Shown here: piece after piece, positions 1 to 7,235 of the stretch
How the letters are laid out: each line of letters starts with the position of its first letter
Numbering within the stretch: the stretch's first letter is position 1
From: an uncultured Collinsella sp.
Lineage (GTDB): Bacteria > Actinomycetota > Coriobacteriia > Coriobacteriales > Coriobacteriaceae
DNA: 12,016 nucleotides
NCBI GenBank assembly: GCA_902475445.1
Contig: CABRZN010000055.1
Location: 1 to 12,016, forward strand
Direction of reading: 5' to 3'
Notes under the pieces: generated by a model
What the model was told of the DNA's origin: nothing
Seen by the model: the letters and a program-made list of their open reading frames with translations, nothing else
The model's database searches: none
Position numbers and translations under genes: made by a program

Positions 1-172
1 TGTAATCGCAACCAGTCAACGCGGCCTGCCGCTTCTCCTGGAAGCCGGTACCGCGCTCACCCTTCGCGGCGCCGGATACGAAAACGAGGCCGCCGCCGAC
101 ATGGTCTTTAAACCACGATCGAGCGGCGGCCTCGCAGCAGCCATTGAATATATGTGCAGGCTCGTTGCCTAA
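1..172 (+). CDS. C-terminal fragment, probable HAD-family (Cof-type) hydrolase, 5' end outside window
   Basis: An open frame enters from the left edge (first full codon at base 2) and ends with TAA at 170-172, giving the last 56 residues of a protein. The tail contains a run like ENEAAADMVFKPRSSGGLAAAIEYM. This resembles the end of Cof-type HAD phosphatases, where an AAD-hydrophobic-V segment is followed by a GGLAAAI-like final helix. None of the catalytic HAD motifs (DxD, the Lys loop, GDxxND) lie in the window, so the family call rests only on this tail. The gene is convergent with the DUF1648 gene, with only 9 bases between the two stop codons and no visible terminator hairpin. It could also be another Rossmann-type enzyme. 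The reading frame itself is reasonably sure; the family is not. Confidence 0.45.
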   Translation, partial: VIATSQRGLPLLLEAGTALTLRGAGYENEAAADMVFKPRSSGGLAAAIEYMCRLVA

Positions 173-181
173 AAGGACAAG

Positions 182-565
182 CTAGAAACCAAGGCCAAAG
201 CCCGTCCCGGTAATCGCCGAGTACATAAAGTAAACGTTGATCACGTTGAGGAACACACCCGTGATGCAACCGTTGCGCAGGTAGCGCTCGCACACGATGC
301 GCGCCATGGCGGCGGAGTCATCATTGTTTTTAGCCTGGCGTCCTGCCGTAAAGTACGTCGCCACGCTCAGCAGCAGGTTGAGCACCGGCAGTGCCAGCAA
401 CTCGTAGCTCTTGCCCCAGCGCGTCGCCTCGCCGGCGGCATTAAACTTTGTTGCCACCTCGGGACCAATGTTGGGGATAACGCACGCTGCGACCACCAGC
501 GGAATCACCGCAAGCACGAGCAGTGCAATACCCATGTAGCCAGCTTTTTTGCCATATTTAAACAT
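182..565 (-). CDS. Small DUF1648 (SdpI-like) integral membrane protein
   Basis: This is a 127-residue protein with three hydrophobic segments, at about residues 9-30, 53-72 and 100-120. Between the first two lies a loop with the DUF1648 signature: P-x-I-G-P-x-V-A-T-K-F-N-A-A-G-E-A-T-R-W-G. In this family that reads roughly as LP..IPTHFN..GE.DRWG. Family members include the N-terminal part of SdpI-type immunity/signalling proteins, but the short stand-alone forms have no established function. The ATG at 563-565 follows an AAGGA Shine-Dalgarno about ten bases upstream. That site nearly abuts the ychF stop codon (577-579), so the two genes are only 11 bases apart and probably share a transcript. 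The protein is expected in the cytoplasmic membrane. No SdpI C-terminal domain is present. Confidence 0.8.
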   Translation of the reverse strand: MFKYGKKAGYMGIALLVLAVIPLVVAACVIPNIGPEVATKFNAAGEATRWGKSYELLALPVLNLLLSVATYFTAGRQAKNNDDSAAMARIVCERYLRNGCITGVFLNVINVYFMYSAITGTGFGLGF

Positions 566-576
566 ATGCGTCGTCC

Positions 577-1653
577 TTACACGTTAAAGCGGAAGTGCAC
601 GACATCGCCATCGGCCATGACATAGTCCTTGCCCTCAATACGCAGCTTGCCGGCGGCCTTGGCACCCTGCTCGCCGCCGAGCTCGATGTAGTCGTCATAG
701 CCAATGACCTCGGCCTTAATAAAGCCGCGCTCAAAGTCGGTGTGGATGACACCGGCAGCCTGCGGGGCGGTCGCACCCTGACGTACCGTCCAAGCCTTGA
801 CCTCCATCTCGCCGGCCGTAAAGAACGACTGCAGGCCGAGCAGCTTGTAAGCGGCCTGCGCGAGCACGTCCAGGCCGGGCCGCTCCAAGCCCAGGCTCTC
901 CAGGTAGTCGGCGGCGTCCTCGGGATCGAGCTCGGAAAGCTCGGCCTCGATCTTGGCGCAGATGGGCAGCGGCTTAACACCATCGATGGGCGCCAGATCG
1001 TCGTTGAGCATATCCTCGTCCACGTTTGCCACGTACAGGATGGGCTTCATGGTGAGCAGGAACAGGCCCTTGGCGGCAGCACGCTCCTCGTCGGTCATCT
1101 CCATGGATGCGGCGCGCTTGCCCTCGTTGAGCCAGGCAAGCAGACGCTTGGCCACCTCGAACTTGGGCATGAGCTCCTTGTCGCGCTTGGCCTCCTTTTC
1201 GAGCTTGGGCAGCTGCTTCTCGAGCGTACCCATGTCGGCCAGGATGAGCTCGGTCATGATGGTGTCGGCATCGCCGGCGGGATCGACGAACTCGCCCGTG
1301 CGACCTACCTCACGCATGACGTTGGGGTCCTTAAAGTAGCGCACGACCTCGCAGATGGCGTCGGTCTCGCGAATGTTGGCCAGGAACTGGTTGCCCAGGC
1401 CCTCGCCCTCGTTGGCGCCCTTCACCAGACCTGCGATGTCGACGAACTCGACCGTTGCCGGCACGATGCGACCCGGGTTGACGATGTCGGCGAGCTTTTG
1501 CAGACGGCTATCGGGCACGTCGACGATACCCACGTTGGGGTCGATCGTGGCGAACGGGTAGTTGGCGGCAAGGCCGGTCTTTTTGGTAAGCGCGGTGAAC
1601 AGCGTCGACTTGCCTACGTTGGGCAGGCCCACGATACCGATGGAAAGGGACAC
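577..1653 (-). CDS. ychF: Ribosome-binding ATPase YchF (Obg-family)
   Basis: This is a 358-residue protein, close to the usual ~363 for YchF/Ola1. The P-loop GLPNVGKST is at residues 9-17, the switch II motif DIAGL at 72-76, and the base-recognition motif is NVDE at 210-213 instead of the NKxD of true GTPases. That change is the hallmark of this ATP-preferring family. A helical insertion occupies roughly 130-200, and a C-terminal TGS domain (from about 277, FTAGEMEVKAWT) ends in the typical hydrophobic HFRFNV. YchF binds ribosomes and has been linked to stress responses. I chose the GTG start at 1651-1653: the protein then begins VSLSIGIVGLPN as in homologues, and AAAAGGAGCT sits directly upstream. 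A longer frame running back to 1740 adds 29 low-complexity residues absent from the family. The DUF1648 gene follows 11 bases downstream. Confidence 0.96.
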   Translation of the reverse strand: MSLSIGIVGLPNVGKSTLFTALTKKTGLAANYPFATIDPNVGIVDVPDSRLQKLADIVNPGRIVPATVEFVDIAGLVKGANEGEGLGNQFLANIRETDAICEVVRYFKDPNVMREVGRTGEFVDPAGDADTIMTELILADMGTLEKQLPKLEKEAKRDKELMPKFEVAKRLLAWLNEGKRAASMEMTDEERAAAKGLFLLTMKPILYVANVDEDMLNDDLAPIDGVKPLPICAKIEAELSELDPEDAADYLESLGLERPGLDVLAQAAYKLLGLQSFFTAGEMEVKAWTVRQGATAPQAAGVIHTDFERGFIKAEVIGYDDYIELGGEQGAKAAGKLRIEGKDYVMADGDVVHFRFNV

Positions 1654-1767
1654 GACAGCTCCTTTTGGTACAAGCATTTCAAACTGCATAAGTATAGCGC
1701 CGCCGCAGCATCTGGGCGAACCCGGACGCCACGGCGGCACGAATGAAGCAGAGATAGAGGTCGCTGA
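1654..1767 (-). promoter_or_regulatory. Intergenic region with candidate ychF promoter
   Basis: On the minus strand a good -10 hexamer, TATACT, lies at 1691-1696. A weak -35 (TTCGCC, 1715-1720) sits 18 bases upstream. Transcription would start near 1684, giving a leader of about 30 bases before the ychF GTG. The -10 is immediately preceded by one arm of an imperfect GC-rich inverted repeat (1697-1705 with 1732-1740, 8 of 9 pairs), which could be the end signal of the upstream ferredoxin-like gene but has no U-tract. The -10 is convincing; the -35 is not. Confidence 0.4.
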
Positions 1768-2996
1768 CTAGTCCGCGAGCTTTTCCACCTGGTCGAGCAT
1801 CTTGTCAAGCTTGGCCTTTGCCTCGGCCTTGACCTTCTGGGCTTCTTCGTGGGCCTTAGCCTTCTGGGCAGCCTTTTCCTCGGCCTCGGGATCGACGACG
1901 ACCAGGTTGGATGCGTCGTGCTCAACCAACTTGAGCGCATGCTCAGGGCACACCTTGACACAGGCACCGCAGCCCAAACAATACGTGGACTCCAACGCAA
2001 AGCGGCCGCTTCCCACCAAATCGCAGGCGAACGTGGGACATACATTGACGCACTCGTCGCACGACGTGCACTTGTCAAAATCGCACTCCGGCGTGCTCAC
2101 CTGCATGTTCTGGGCAAGCTCGGGATGGTTTTGCAGCGTCGAGAGCACCAGCTGTCGCCCGTGCGTAAGCGTACGGCGACGTTTGGCCGTCGTGGTGCCG
2201 CACATGGTATTGAGCGTGCGCTCCAGCTGGGTAATCTGATGGCGATGGGCCTTCAACTTCTGCGTCACCGAGGCCAGTGCCGCCGTTGCCGGATTGAGCT
2301 TTGTCACGGTAAGGCCCGTGGTGCGGGCGATCTTTTCCATGTACTCCTTGCGCTCGTACTCGCGGCGCTTATGACATTTGAGGCTCTTGGGATCGACCTC
2401 CAGACCCATGCCCGTGCCGGCTCGCCCAGAATGTCCTCGCCGCCGGTGTTACGGCACTTATCGCACACGCCCAGTGGCAGGTACACGCTCACGTTGGGAT
2501 AGTCGGCCAGCACCGAGAACCAGGTCTCGGCCGTAATATCGCCCACGCAGGCAACGACGACCTCGTTCTCGCGCGGCATGCGCTTAAGGGCGCGCGTGCA
2601 GGTAACGTAGGCGGTCTCGTGGCTCGTAGCTGCAGAGACAATGTCGTCGTAAAGGTTTTTGGGCGCCAGGCGCGGCGAAATAATCGCCTCGGTCGGACAG
2701 GCAGCGGCGCACAGGCCGCACTTGCGACAGGAGTCGAGGATCTCGATAGCGTCTTCCTCGACCTCGATAGCGTTGACCGGGCACACATCCATGCACGCGG
2801 TGCAACCGCTCTTTTCGTTTTTGCAGGTCAAGCACGGAATGGTGTTGCCGCGCGGACGCTCCTTGTAGTCGGCAGGATTCCACTGCGGCGCCGACGGATC
2901 GAGTGCGTCGGTCACACCGCCAAGCGGGTTTTTAAGAAAGTCGAAACCCTTGCTGATTTCGATAATGTCATCAAACAGATCGTGTTCCTGCGCCAT
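1768..2996 (-). pseudogene. Four-cluster 4Fe-4S ferredoxin-like protein, broken by a single-base frameshift
   Basis: The ATG at 2994-2996 has a strong GGGAGGGG ribosome site. The frame runs MAQEHDLFDD..., with cluster cysteines at 55, 58, 65, 68, 72 and 90, 93, 96, 100, then a middle domain with further cysteines at 133, 150, 178 and 181. After ...GGEDILGE (codon at 2421-2423) this frame degenerates and stops at 2304. In the -1 frame the protein resumes at once as AGTGMGLEVDPKSLKCHKRREY and continues to TAG at 1768. The second part has two more clusters (CTSCDECVNVCP and CLGCGACVKVCP) and a charged, probably coiled-coil tail. Adding one base near 2420/2421 restores one 409-residue frame (1229+1 bases is divisible by three). 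The parent is probably a soluble electron-transfer protein, since no membrane segment is seen; its partner is unknown. The break is either a real null mutation or a sequencing/assembly error. The second half has an in-frame ATG (2407-2409) but no ribosome site. Confidence 0.85.
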
Positions 2997-3147
2997 GCGC
3001 GGCCCCTCCCTGAGCAGTGCAAACAAGCAAGAGATAATGATACGCCATCGGCCCGTGCCTCGAGCAAATTACACGCGGAGCACCTTTGGGACAAATAGCC
3101 TATGGCCTATCGCCGCCTCGATTGCACAAGGTCAATCAAGCGCCAAA

Positions 3148-4215
3148 CTATGCCTCGCACATGAGCTGCACGAGCTTTTGTTTGGTCACCTTGGCCTGCT
3201 CGTTGGCCATATTACGCTCGTTTCTAAAGGCCGCATTTGCAACACTCTGCAGGTCGGCATCGGAAATCTCGCCAAGGCCCAGATCCTCGAGCGTCGTCGG
3301 CAGACCAACACGCTGGCAAAACTCGAGCACCTGATCAAGCTCGGGCGCACGCTCCAGACGAAGCTGCACCACCAGGCCAAACGCCACGGCCTCGCCGTGC
3401 ATGGCCTTGCACTCAGGCAGAATCGTTAGACCGTTGGCGATGGCATGCGCCAACGCCAAGCCACCGCTCTCAAAGCCGACGCCCGAGAGCAGAATATTGC
3501 ACTCGATCAGGCGCTCAACCGCCGGCGATGTACGCCCCTTTTTGAGATCGCGCTTGGCAGCGACGCCGCACTCCATGAGTGTGTCATAGCAGGCACGAGC
3601 CGCAACCAAGGCCAAGTGTCCCGGCGCGCCACCGTGCTCGTTGGCGCCGTGCGCCGCGGCGCACGAACGCGCCTCGAAGTACGTTGCCAGCGCATCGCCC
3701 ATACCAGCGACCATCATACGCAGTGGGGCCGCCGCGACCACGTTGGTATCGACCACGACCAGGTCTGGATTCTTCTCGAGCATCAAGTAGCGGTCGAACG
3801 ACCCATCCTCGTGATACAGCACCGAAATCGCGCTGCACGGACCGTCCATCGAAGCCGCCGTGGGACATACGCACAACGGCAGCTCGGCATAAAACGCTAC
3901 TGCCTTGGCGATATCGAGCATTTTGCCGCCGCCAATACCCACCACCATGTCGCAATACTCGGCCCGGGCTTCCTTGGCCATTCCGACAACGGCCTCTTCC
4001 GTACACGGACCGTTATAAATCTTAAAGAACGGCTCGCTTAGATCTTCGTCCAGAAATCCATCGACGATCTGCCTGCACAACCGATCCTCGGTGCCCTGGT
4101 CAAACAAGACATAGGCAGCGCAGCCCAACCATGACAAATACCTGCCTTGACGCGAAAGTTCGCCCGGCCCCTGAACATACCGGCCGGGACCGCCATAAAC
4201 CATAGGAAGCGCCAT
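3148..4215 (-). CDS. Glycerol dehydrogenase-like protein, divergent paralogue of the upstream gene
   Basis: This 355-residue member of the Fe/Zn-dependent alcohol dehydrogenase superfamily is of the GldA type. It has the dinucleotide-binding GGGK at 95-98. The metal ligands are intact: Asp174 in GMGDALATYFEA, His257 in ALAHAIANG and His273 in MHGEAVAFG. It aligns along its whole length with the gene at 4328-5428. The substrate-side loop differs: ASMDGPCSAIS here against ASTDAPCSALS in the neighbour and in classical GldA. The segment before the last histidine is one residue shorter, and the usual HGEK is HGEA. These changes suggest a different polyol or sugar-derived substrate, which I cannot name. 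The ATG at 4213-4215 has GAAGGGCGG about nine bases upstream; an internal ATG at 4201-4203 is possible. A terminator and a hairpin repeat lie between this gene and its upstream paralogue. Confidence 0.82.
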   Translation of the reverse strand: MALPMVYGGPGRYVQGPGELSRQGRYLSWLGCAAYVLFDQGTEDRLCRQIVDGFLDEDLSEPFFKIYNGPCTEEAVVGMAKEARAEYCDMVVGIGGGKMLDIAKAVAFYAELPLCVCPTAASMDGPCSAISVLYHEDGSFDRYLMLEKNPDLVVVDTNVVAAAPLRMMVAGMGDALATYFEARSCAAAHGANEHGGAPGHLALVAARACYDTLMECGVAAKRDLKKGRTSPAVERLIECNILLSGVGFESGGLALAHAIANGLTILPECKAMHGEAVAFGLVVQLRLERAPELDQVLEFCQRVGLPTTLEDLGLGEISDADLQSVANAAFRNERNMANEQAKVTKQKLVQLMCEA

Positions 4216-4245
4216 ACGAGAATCCGCCCTTCATCAAACACCGAT

Positions 4246-4276
4246 TGGTGCAAAGTAACCTGACCCCTTTGCACCA
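4246..4276. repeat. REP-like palindromic repeat, copy 1
   Basis: A perfect 10-bp inverted repeat (TGGTGCAAAG at 4246-4255 and CTTTGCACCA at 4267-4276) surrounds an 11-base loop. Read on the minus strand the centre is AAAGGGGTCAGGTTACTTT. It matches the centre of the hairpin at 11585-11621 at 15 of 19 positions, although the outer arms differ. It lies in the leader of the second glycerol dehydrogenase-like gene, just past the terminator of the first. Confidence 0.8.
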
Positions 4277-4280
4277 TAGC

Positions 4281-4315
4281 AAAAGGGGTAAAGCCATCTG
4301 TTGGCTTTGCCCCTT
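4281..4315 (-). terminator. Rho-independent terminator of the glycerol dehydrogenase gene
   Basis: A 13-bp stem (4283-4295 with 4303-4315, one G-T pair) with a 7-base loop begins 12 bases past the gene's stop codon. On the minus strand it is followed by a short TTTTGCT run, so the U-tract is weak. It separates the two glycerol dehydrogenase paralogues into different transcription units, or attenuates transcription between them. Confidence 0.65.
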
Positions 4316-4327
4316 CCTTAGCTTGAT

Positions 4328-5428
4328 TTACTCATCCATGAGATAGTAGTGGCCCAGCGCGTCGGCACCCAGGATGGCGTTTGCGACCATCTCGGGCGTC
4401 ACCTCAAACGGCATGTTGCACATGGTGTCCTCGGGCGCGCAAGCGGCCTCGGCAACGACCATGGCCTGCTCGCGCGTAACCTCGGCAACGCCAAGCTCCT
4501 TCATCGTGACCGGCAGGCCCAGCTCAATGCAGAAGCCCAGGACTTCCTCGAGTTTCTCAGTCGGAGCATCCTCGAGTACCAGCTGGACGATGGTGCCAAA
4601 GGCGACCTTCTCGCCGTGATACATGCCGTGGCACTCGGGCAGCATCGTCAGGCCATTGTGGATGGCATGAGCAGCAGCAAGGCCCGAGCTCTCAAAGCCA
4701 ATGCCCGAAAGCAGCGTATTGGCCTCGATGATATGCTCGACTGCAGGCGTGAGCGCACCCTTCTCCAGCGCGACCTTGGCCTTGACGCCATCGGCCATAA
4801 GCGTCTCGTAGCAAAGCTTGGCGAGCGCCAGACCGGCCATGCCGCCCTTGCCGCCAGCGCAGGTGCCACCGTCGGCATCATGCGTCGCCTGGGCCTCAAA
4901 GTAGGTTGCGAGCGCATCGCCCATACCGGAAACCGTCAGGCGCACCGGGCTCGCCGCGATAACCGTCGTATCCATCAGGACAATGTTGGGGTTTGCCTTA
5001 AGGAAGAGATATTTATCGAACTGGCCATCGTCGGTGTAGAGCACCGAAAGCGCCGAGCACGGTGCATCGGTCGAAGCAATGGTGGGGCAAATGATAACCG
5101 GGGACTCCAGGTAATAGGCGACGGCCTTCGCGGTGTCGAGGATCTTGCCGCCACCGACGCCGACGATGATGTCGCAACCGTTGTCGCGAGCGAGCGCGAC
5201 CAGGCGATCGACCTCACCCTTGGAGCACTCGCCGTTAAAGTCCTCAAACAGCAGCTCGGCCTTAGCCTCGGCAAAACCGCCCTCGATCTTGGCACCGACG
5301 CGCTTCTTGCCCGAAGGCGTCACGATGACGAGGGCCTTAGCGCCGAGCGGCTCGACATAGGAGCCGAGCTTGGCGAGCTCGTCCGGACCCTGGATGTACT
5401 TGCTGGGGCTATTGAAAATTGCAGCCAT
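4328..5428 (-). CDS. gldA: Glycerol dehydrogenase (NAD+-dependent, GldA type)
   Basis: This is a 366-residue cytoplasmic enzyme expected to oxidise glycerol to dihydroxyacetone, or to run the reverse reaction, with NAD(H) and one zinc per subunit. It carries the nucleotide-binding GVGGGKILDTAKAVAYY (GGGK at 92-95), the substrate loop ASTDAPCSALSVLYT (around 118-132), and the metal ligands Asp171 (GMGDALATYFEA), His254 (AAAHAIHNG) and His271 (YHGEKVAFG). All of these are in classical GldA form, and the length is typical. The ATG at 5426-5428 has only a weak GGGA ribosome site. It lies about 30 bases past the terminator of the upstream alcohol dehydrogenase, and I see no convincing promoter in between; read-through is possible. 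Related polyols such as 1,2-propanediol may also be substrates. Confidence 0.9.
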   Translation of the reverse strand: MAAIFNSPSKYIQGPDELAKLGSYVEPLGAKALVIVTPSGKKRVGAKIEGGFAEAKAELLFEDFNGECSKGEVDRLVALARDNGCDIIVGVGGGKILDTAKAVAYYLESPVIICPTIASTDAPCSALSVLYTDDGQFDKYLFLKANPNIVLMDTTVIAASPVRLTVSGMGDALATYFEAQATHDADGGTCAGGKGGMAGLALAKLCYETLMADGVKAKVALEKGALTPAVEHIIEANTLLSGIGFESSGLAAAHAIHNGLTMLPECHGMYHGEKVAFGTIVQLVLEDAPTEKLEEVLGFCIELGLPVTMKELGVAEVTREQAMVVAEAACAPEDTMCNMPFEVTPEMVANAILGADALGHYYLMDE

Positions 5429-5443
5429 AACTATCCCATTCTC

Positions 5444-5489
5444 TAAAAGAAAAAAGAAAGGGGCTCCGTACAGATACGTGCGGAGCCCC
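5444..5489 (-). terminator. Strong Rho-independent terminator of the iron-type alcohol dehydrogenase gene
   Basis: A 12-bp GC-rich stem (5460-5471 with 5478-5489, one G-T pair) carries a 6-base loop. On the minus strand it is followed by a long pyrimidine run, CTTTCTTTTTTCTTTT (5459 down to 5444). It starts 22 bases after the stop codon of the alcohol dehydrogenase. The plus-strand side has no T-run, so it works in one direction. Confidence 0.88.
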
Positions 5490-5511
5490 TCGTTACGATA
5501 ACAAGAGTCGA

Positions 5512-6735
5512 TTAGAAATCGATGTCGGTGTCGTAGTAGCAGGCCTTGAGAATCTTCTCGAAGTCGGCAGCCTTGGTCTCACGCGGGTTCTCCGGCGTGC
5601 AGGCGTCCTGCTCGGCGTTCGCGGCGATCTCGGGGAGCTTGGCGAGGAACTCCTCCTCGGAAACCATCTGCGGGTTCTCGGCGTCGACCTTCACGCCACC
5701 ATTCGCGTAATCCTTGATGGACTGCGGAATGTTGAGCTGGTCGTTGAGGTCGCGGATCTTCTGGACGAGCGCAGCGATAAGCTCCTCGTTGGTCTCGCCG
5801 GGAAGGTGCAGGATCTCCTTGGCCACGTAAGCGTAACGCTCAGCAGCACGCGGGTCCTTGGAGTTCCACTGGATGACCTTGCCCAGGTACATGGCGTTAG
5901 CGGCACCGTGGATGATGTGGCCGTTCTCGAAGGCAGCACCGGTCTTGTGAGCCATGGAGTGAACGATGCCGAGCAGGCCCGAGGAGAAGGCGATACCGGC
6001 GATGCACTGAGCCTCGTGCATGTGCTGACGGGCCTCATGGTCGCCAGCATAGGACTTGGGCAGCCACTCGACGATCTCGCGGATGCCGTGCAGAGCGTTG
6101 GCGTCGGTGAACATAGAAGCGCAGGTGGAAACGTAGGCCTCCATGCAGTGGGTCAGAGCGTCCATGCCGGTATGAGCGCACAGCTTGGCGGGCATGGTGT
6201 AGGTGAGCTCGGGGTCGACGATGGCGACATCAGGGGTGATGTTGAAGTCGGCCAGCGGGTACTTGATGCCCTTGGCGTAGTCGGTGATGACGGAGAAGGC
6301 AGTGACCTCGGTAGCGGTACCGGAGGTAGAGGAGATGGCGCAGAAGTGAGCCTTCTGACGCAGCTCAGGGAAGCTGAACGGCTGGATGATGTTATCGAAG
6401 GACTCCTCGGGATACTCGTAGAAGACCCACATGGCCTTAGCGGCATCGATGGGCGAGCCGCCGCCGATGGCGATAATCCAGTCGGGCTCGAACTCGCGCA
6501 TGGCCTCGGCGCCCTTCATGACCGTCTCGATGGACGGATCGGACTCGACGCCCTCGAACAGCTTGACCTCGAAGCCGCCCTCTTTGAGGTCGGCCTCAAC
6601 GTCCTGCAGGAACCCGCCGCGGCGCATAGAGCTGCCGCCAGAAACGATGATGGCCTTCTTGCCCTTGAGGTTCTTCACCTCGTGGCGAGCGCCCTCACCA
6701 AAGTACAGATCGCGAGGATTGGTAAAACGTCCCAT
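5512..6735 (-). CDS. Iron-containing alcohol dehydrogenase (group III), AdhE C-domain-like
   Basis: This is a 407-residue cytoplasmic NAD(P)-dependent dehydrogenase. GGGSPIDAAKAMW (91-103) binds the nucleotide. SSTSGTATEVTAFSVITD (135-152) is the conserved substrate/cofactor segment. The iron ligands are Asp192, His196, His259 and His273, with the 4-63-14 spacing expected from FucO-type enzymes. Motifs such as PDPSIETVMKGAEAM-like helices and MWVFYEYPE resemble the alcohol dehydrogenase half of AdhE, so ethanol/acetaldehyde or a similar short-chain pair is the likeliest substrate. Butanol, propanediol and lactaldehyde remain possible. I chose the ATG at 6733-6735 because TAGGAGG lies six bases upstream and the protein then begins MGRFTNPRDLYFG. 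An in-frame start at 6786 adds an arginine-rich run unlike the family. A strong terminator follows the gene. Confidence 0.9.
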   Translation of the reverse strand: MGRFTNPRDLYFGEGARHEVKNLKGKKAIIVSGGSSMRRGGFLQDVEADLKEGGFEVKLFEGVESDPSIETVMKGAEAMREFEPDWIIAIGGGSPIDAAKAMWVFYEYPEESFDNIIQPFSFPELRQKAHFCAISSTSGTATEVTAFSVITDYAKGIKYPLADFNITPDVAIVDPELTYTMPAKLCAHTGMDALTHCMEAYVSTCASMFTDANALHGIREIVEWLPKSYAGDHEARQHMHEAQCIAGIAFSSGLLGIVHSMAHKTGAAFENGHIIHGAANAMYLGKVIQWNSKDPRAAERYAYVAKEILHLPGETNEELIAALVQKIRDLNDQLNIPQSIKDYANGGVKVDAENPQMVSEEEFLAKLPEIAANAEQDACTPENPRETKAADFEKILKACYYDTDIDF

Positions 6736-7235
6736 ACTGTGCCTCCTAAACAAGCCCCTCTTAGACTTGCGTATATAACGGAGCACCCGATTGGCTCCGT
6801 TAGGACCGTTTTGCGCGTTGCCGGCGATGACAATGCGCGATGTCTAAACGTCTCAATGCTCAGACAAACACTATTTTACCGTTCTGGTTAGTCAGTTATT
6901 CACCTAAAGCCAACAATGATGAAACGTTTTTTCTATCCCTGAAGACCCTTATGGGGCATTCATACTCCCAAGCTGGGCAAACGTTTTATCAAGGTTGATC
7001 ACATATCCCGGGCAGGACTGTGCCCCTCCAAAATGCGCCCCGTTCGCCGCCAAAAATCGACCGTTTGCGGCACCGTGATACCACTCGGCCGTCCAAGGTG
7101 CCGACATTTGTGCGACATCCGTCTTCGTGGTGCAAAGGTGCAAGTCCAAGTGCGGCACCCCCGTTGTGCCACATGCGGGTAAACTAGAACTTTATATAGA
7201 AACATTTGAACCCTAACCGCAGCAAAGGAGGCCCC
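6736..7235. other. 500-bp gene-free divergent intergenic region
   Basis: No convincing gene lies here. On the alcohol dehydrogenase side there is a perfect 8-bp inverted repeat (6777-6784 and 6794-6801, AACGGAGC / GCTCCGTT) with a 9-base loop, and an imperfect pair TGTCTAA / TCAGACA (6841-6847, 6860-6866). A minus-strand TAAAAT (6873-6878) could be its -10, giving a leader of about 130 bases. On the other side an AT-rich TTTATATAG (7191-7199) precedes the plus-strand gene and may hold its -10. No good -35 was found for either. Short frames in 6949-7174 lack ribosome sites. A 7-bp GCGGCACC/GGTGCCG-like pair flanks the 7075-7110 area. Confidence 0.5.

Noticed and set aside
595..1746. 383-residue plus-strand open frame
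   Set aside because: It lies fully opposite ychF, whose family motifs are unmistakable. The frame is long only because of GC-biased third positions, and its composition (many G, L, V, H) is typical of an antisense shadow.
2415..2430. Programmed -1 ribosomal frameshift in the ferredoxin-like gene
   Set aside because: The shift point (GGC GAG CCG) has no slippery X-XXY-YYZ heptamer and no clear stimulatory structure. A lost base explains the sequence more simply.
3000..3147. Terminator of the second glycerol dehydrogenase-like gene or promoter of the ferredoxin-like gene
   Set aside because: An imperfect hairpin (TCGATTG with CAATCAA, 3119-3138) has no following T-run. Candidate -10/-35 pairs such as TATCAT with TTGCTC have poor spacing. 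Nothing is firm enough to annotate.
4349..5446. 365-residue plus-strand open frame opposite the glycerol dehydrogenase
   Set aside because: It mirrors gldA base for base and shows no recognisable domain and no ribosome site. It is an antisense shadow.
5806..6891. 361-residue plus-strand open frame opposite the iron-type alcohol dehydrogenase
   Set aside because: It has a low-complexity G/L/V/D composition and lies antisense to a protein with full iron-ligand spacing.
6949..7174. Small minus-strand frames of about 60-70 residues in the divergent intergenic region
   Set aside because: Their starts lack Shine-Dalgarno sequences and the products show no recognisable features. They may be part of a wider intergenic repeat, which one window cannot show.
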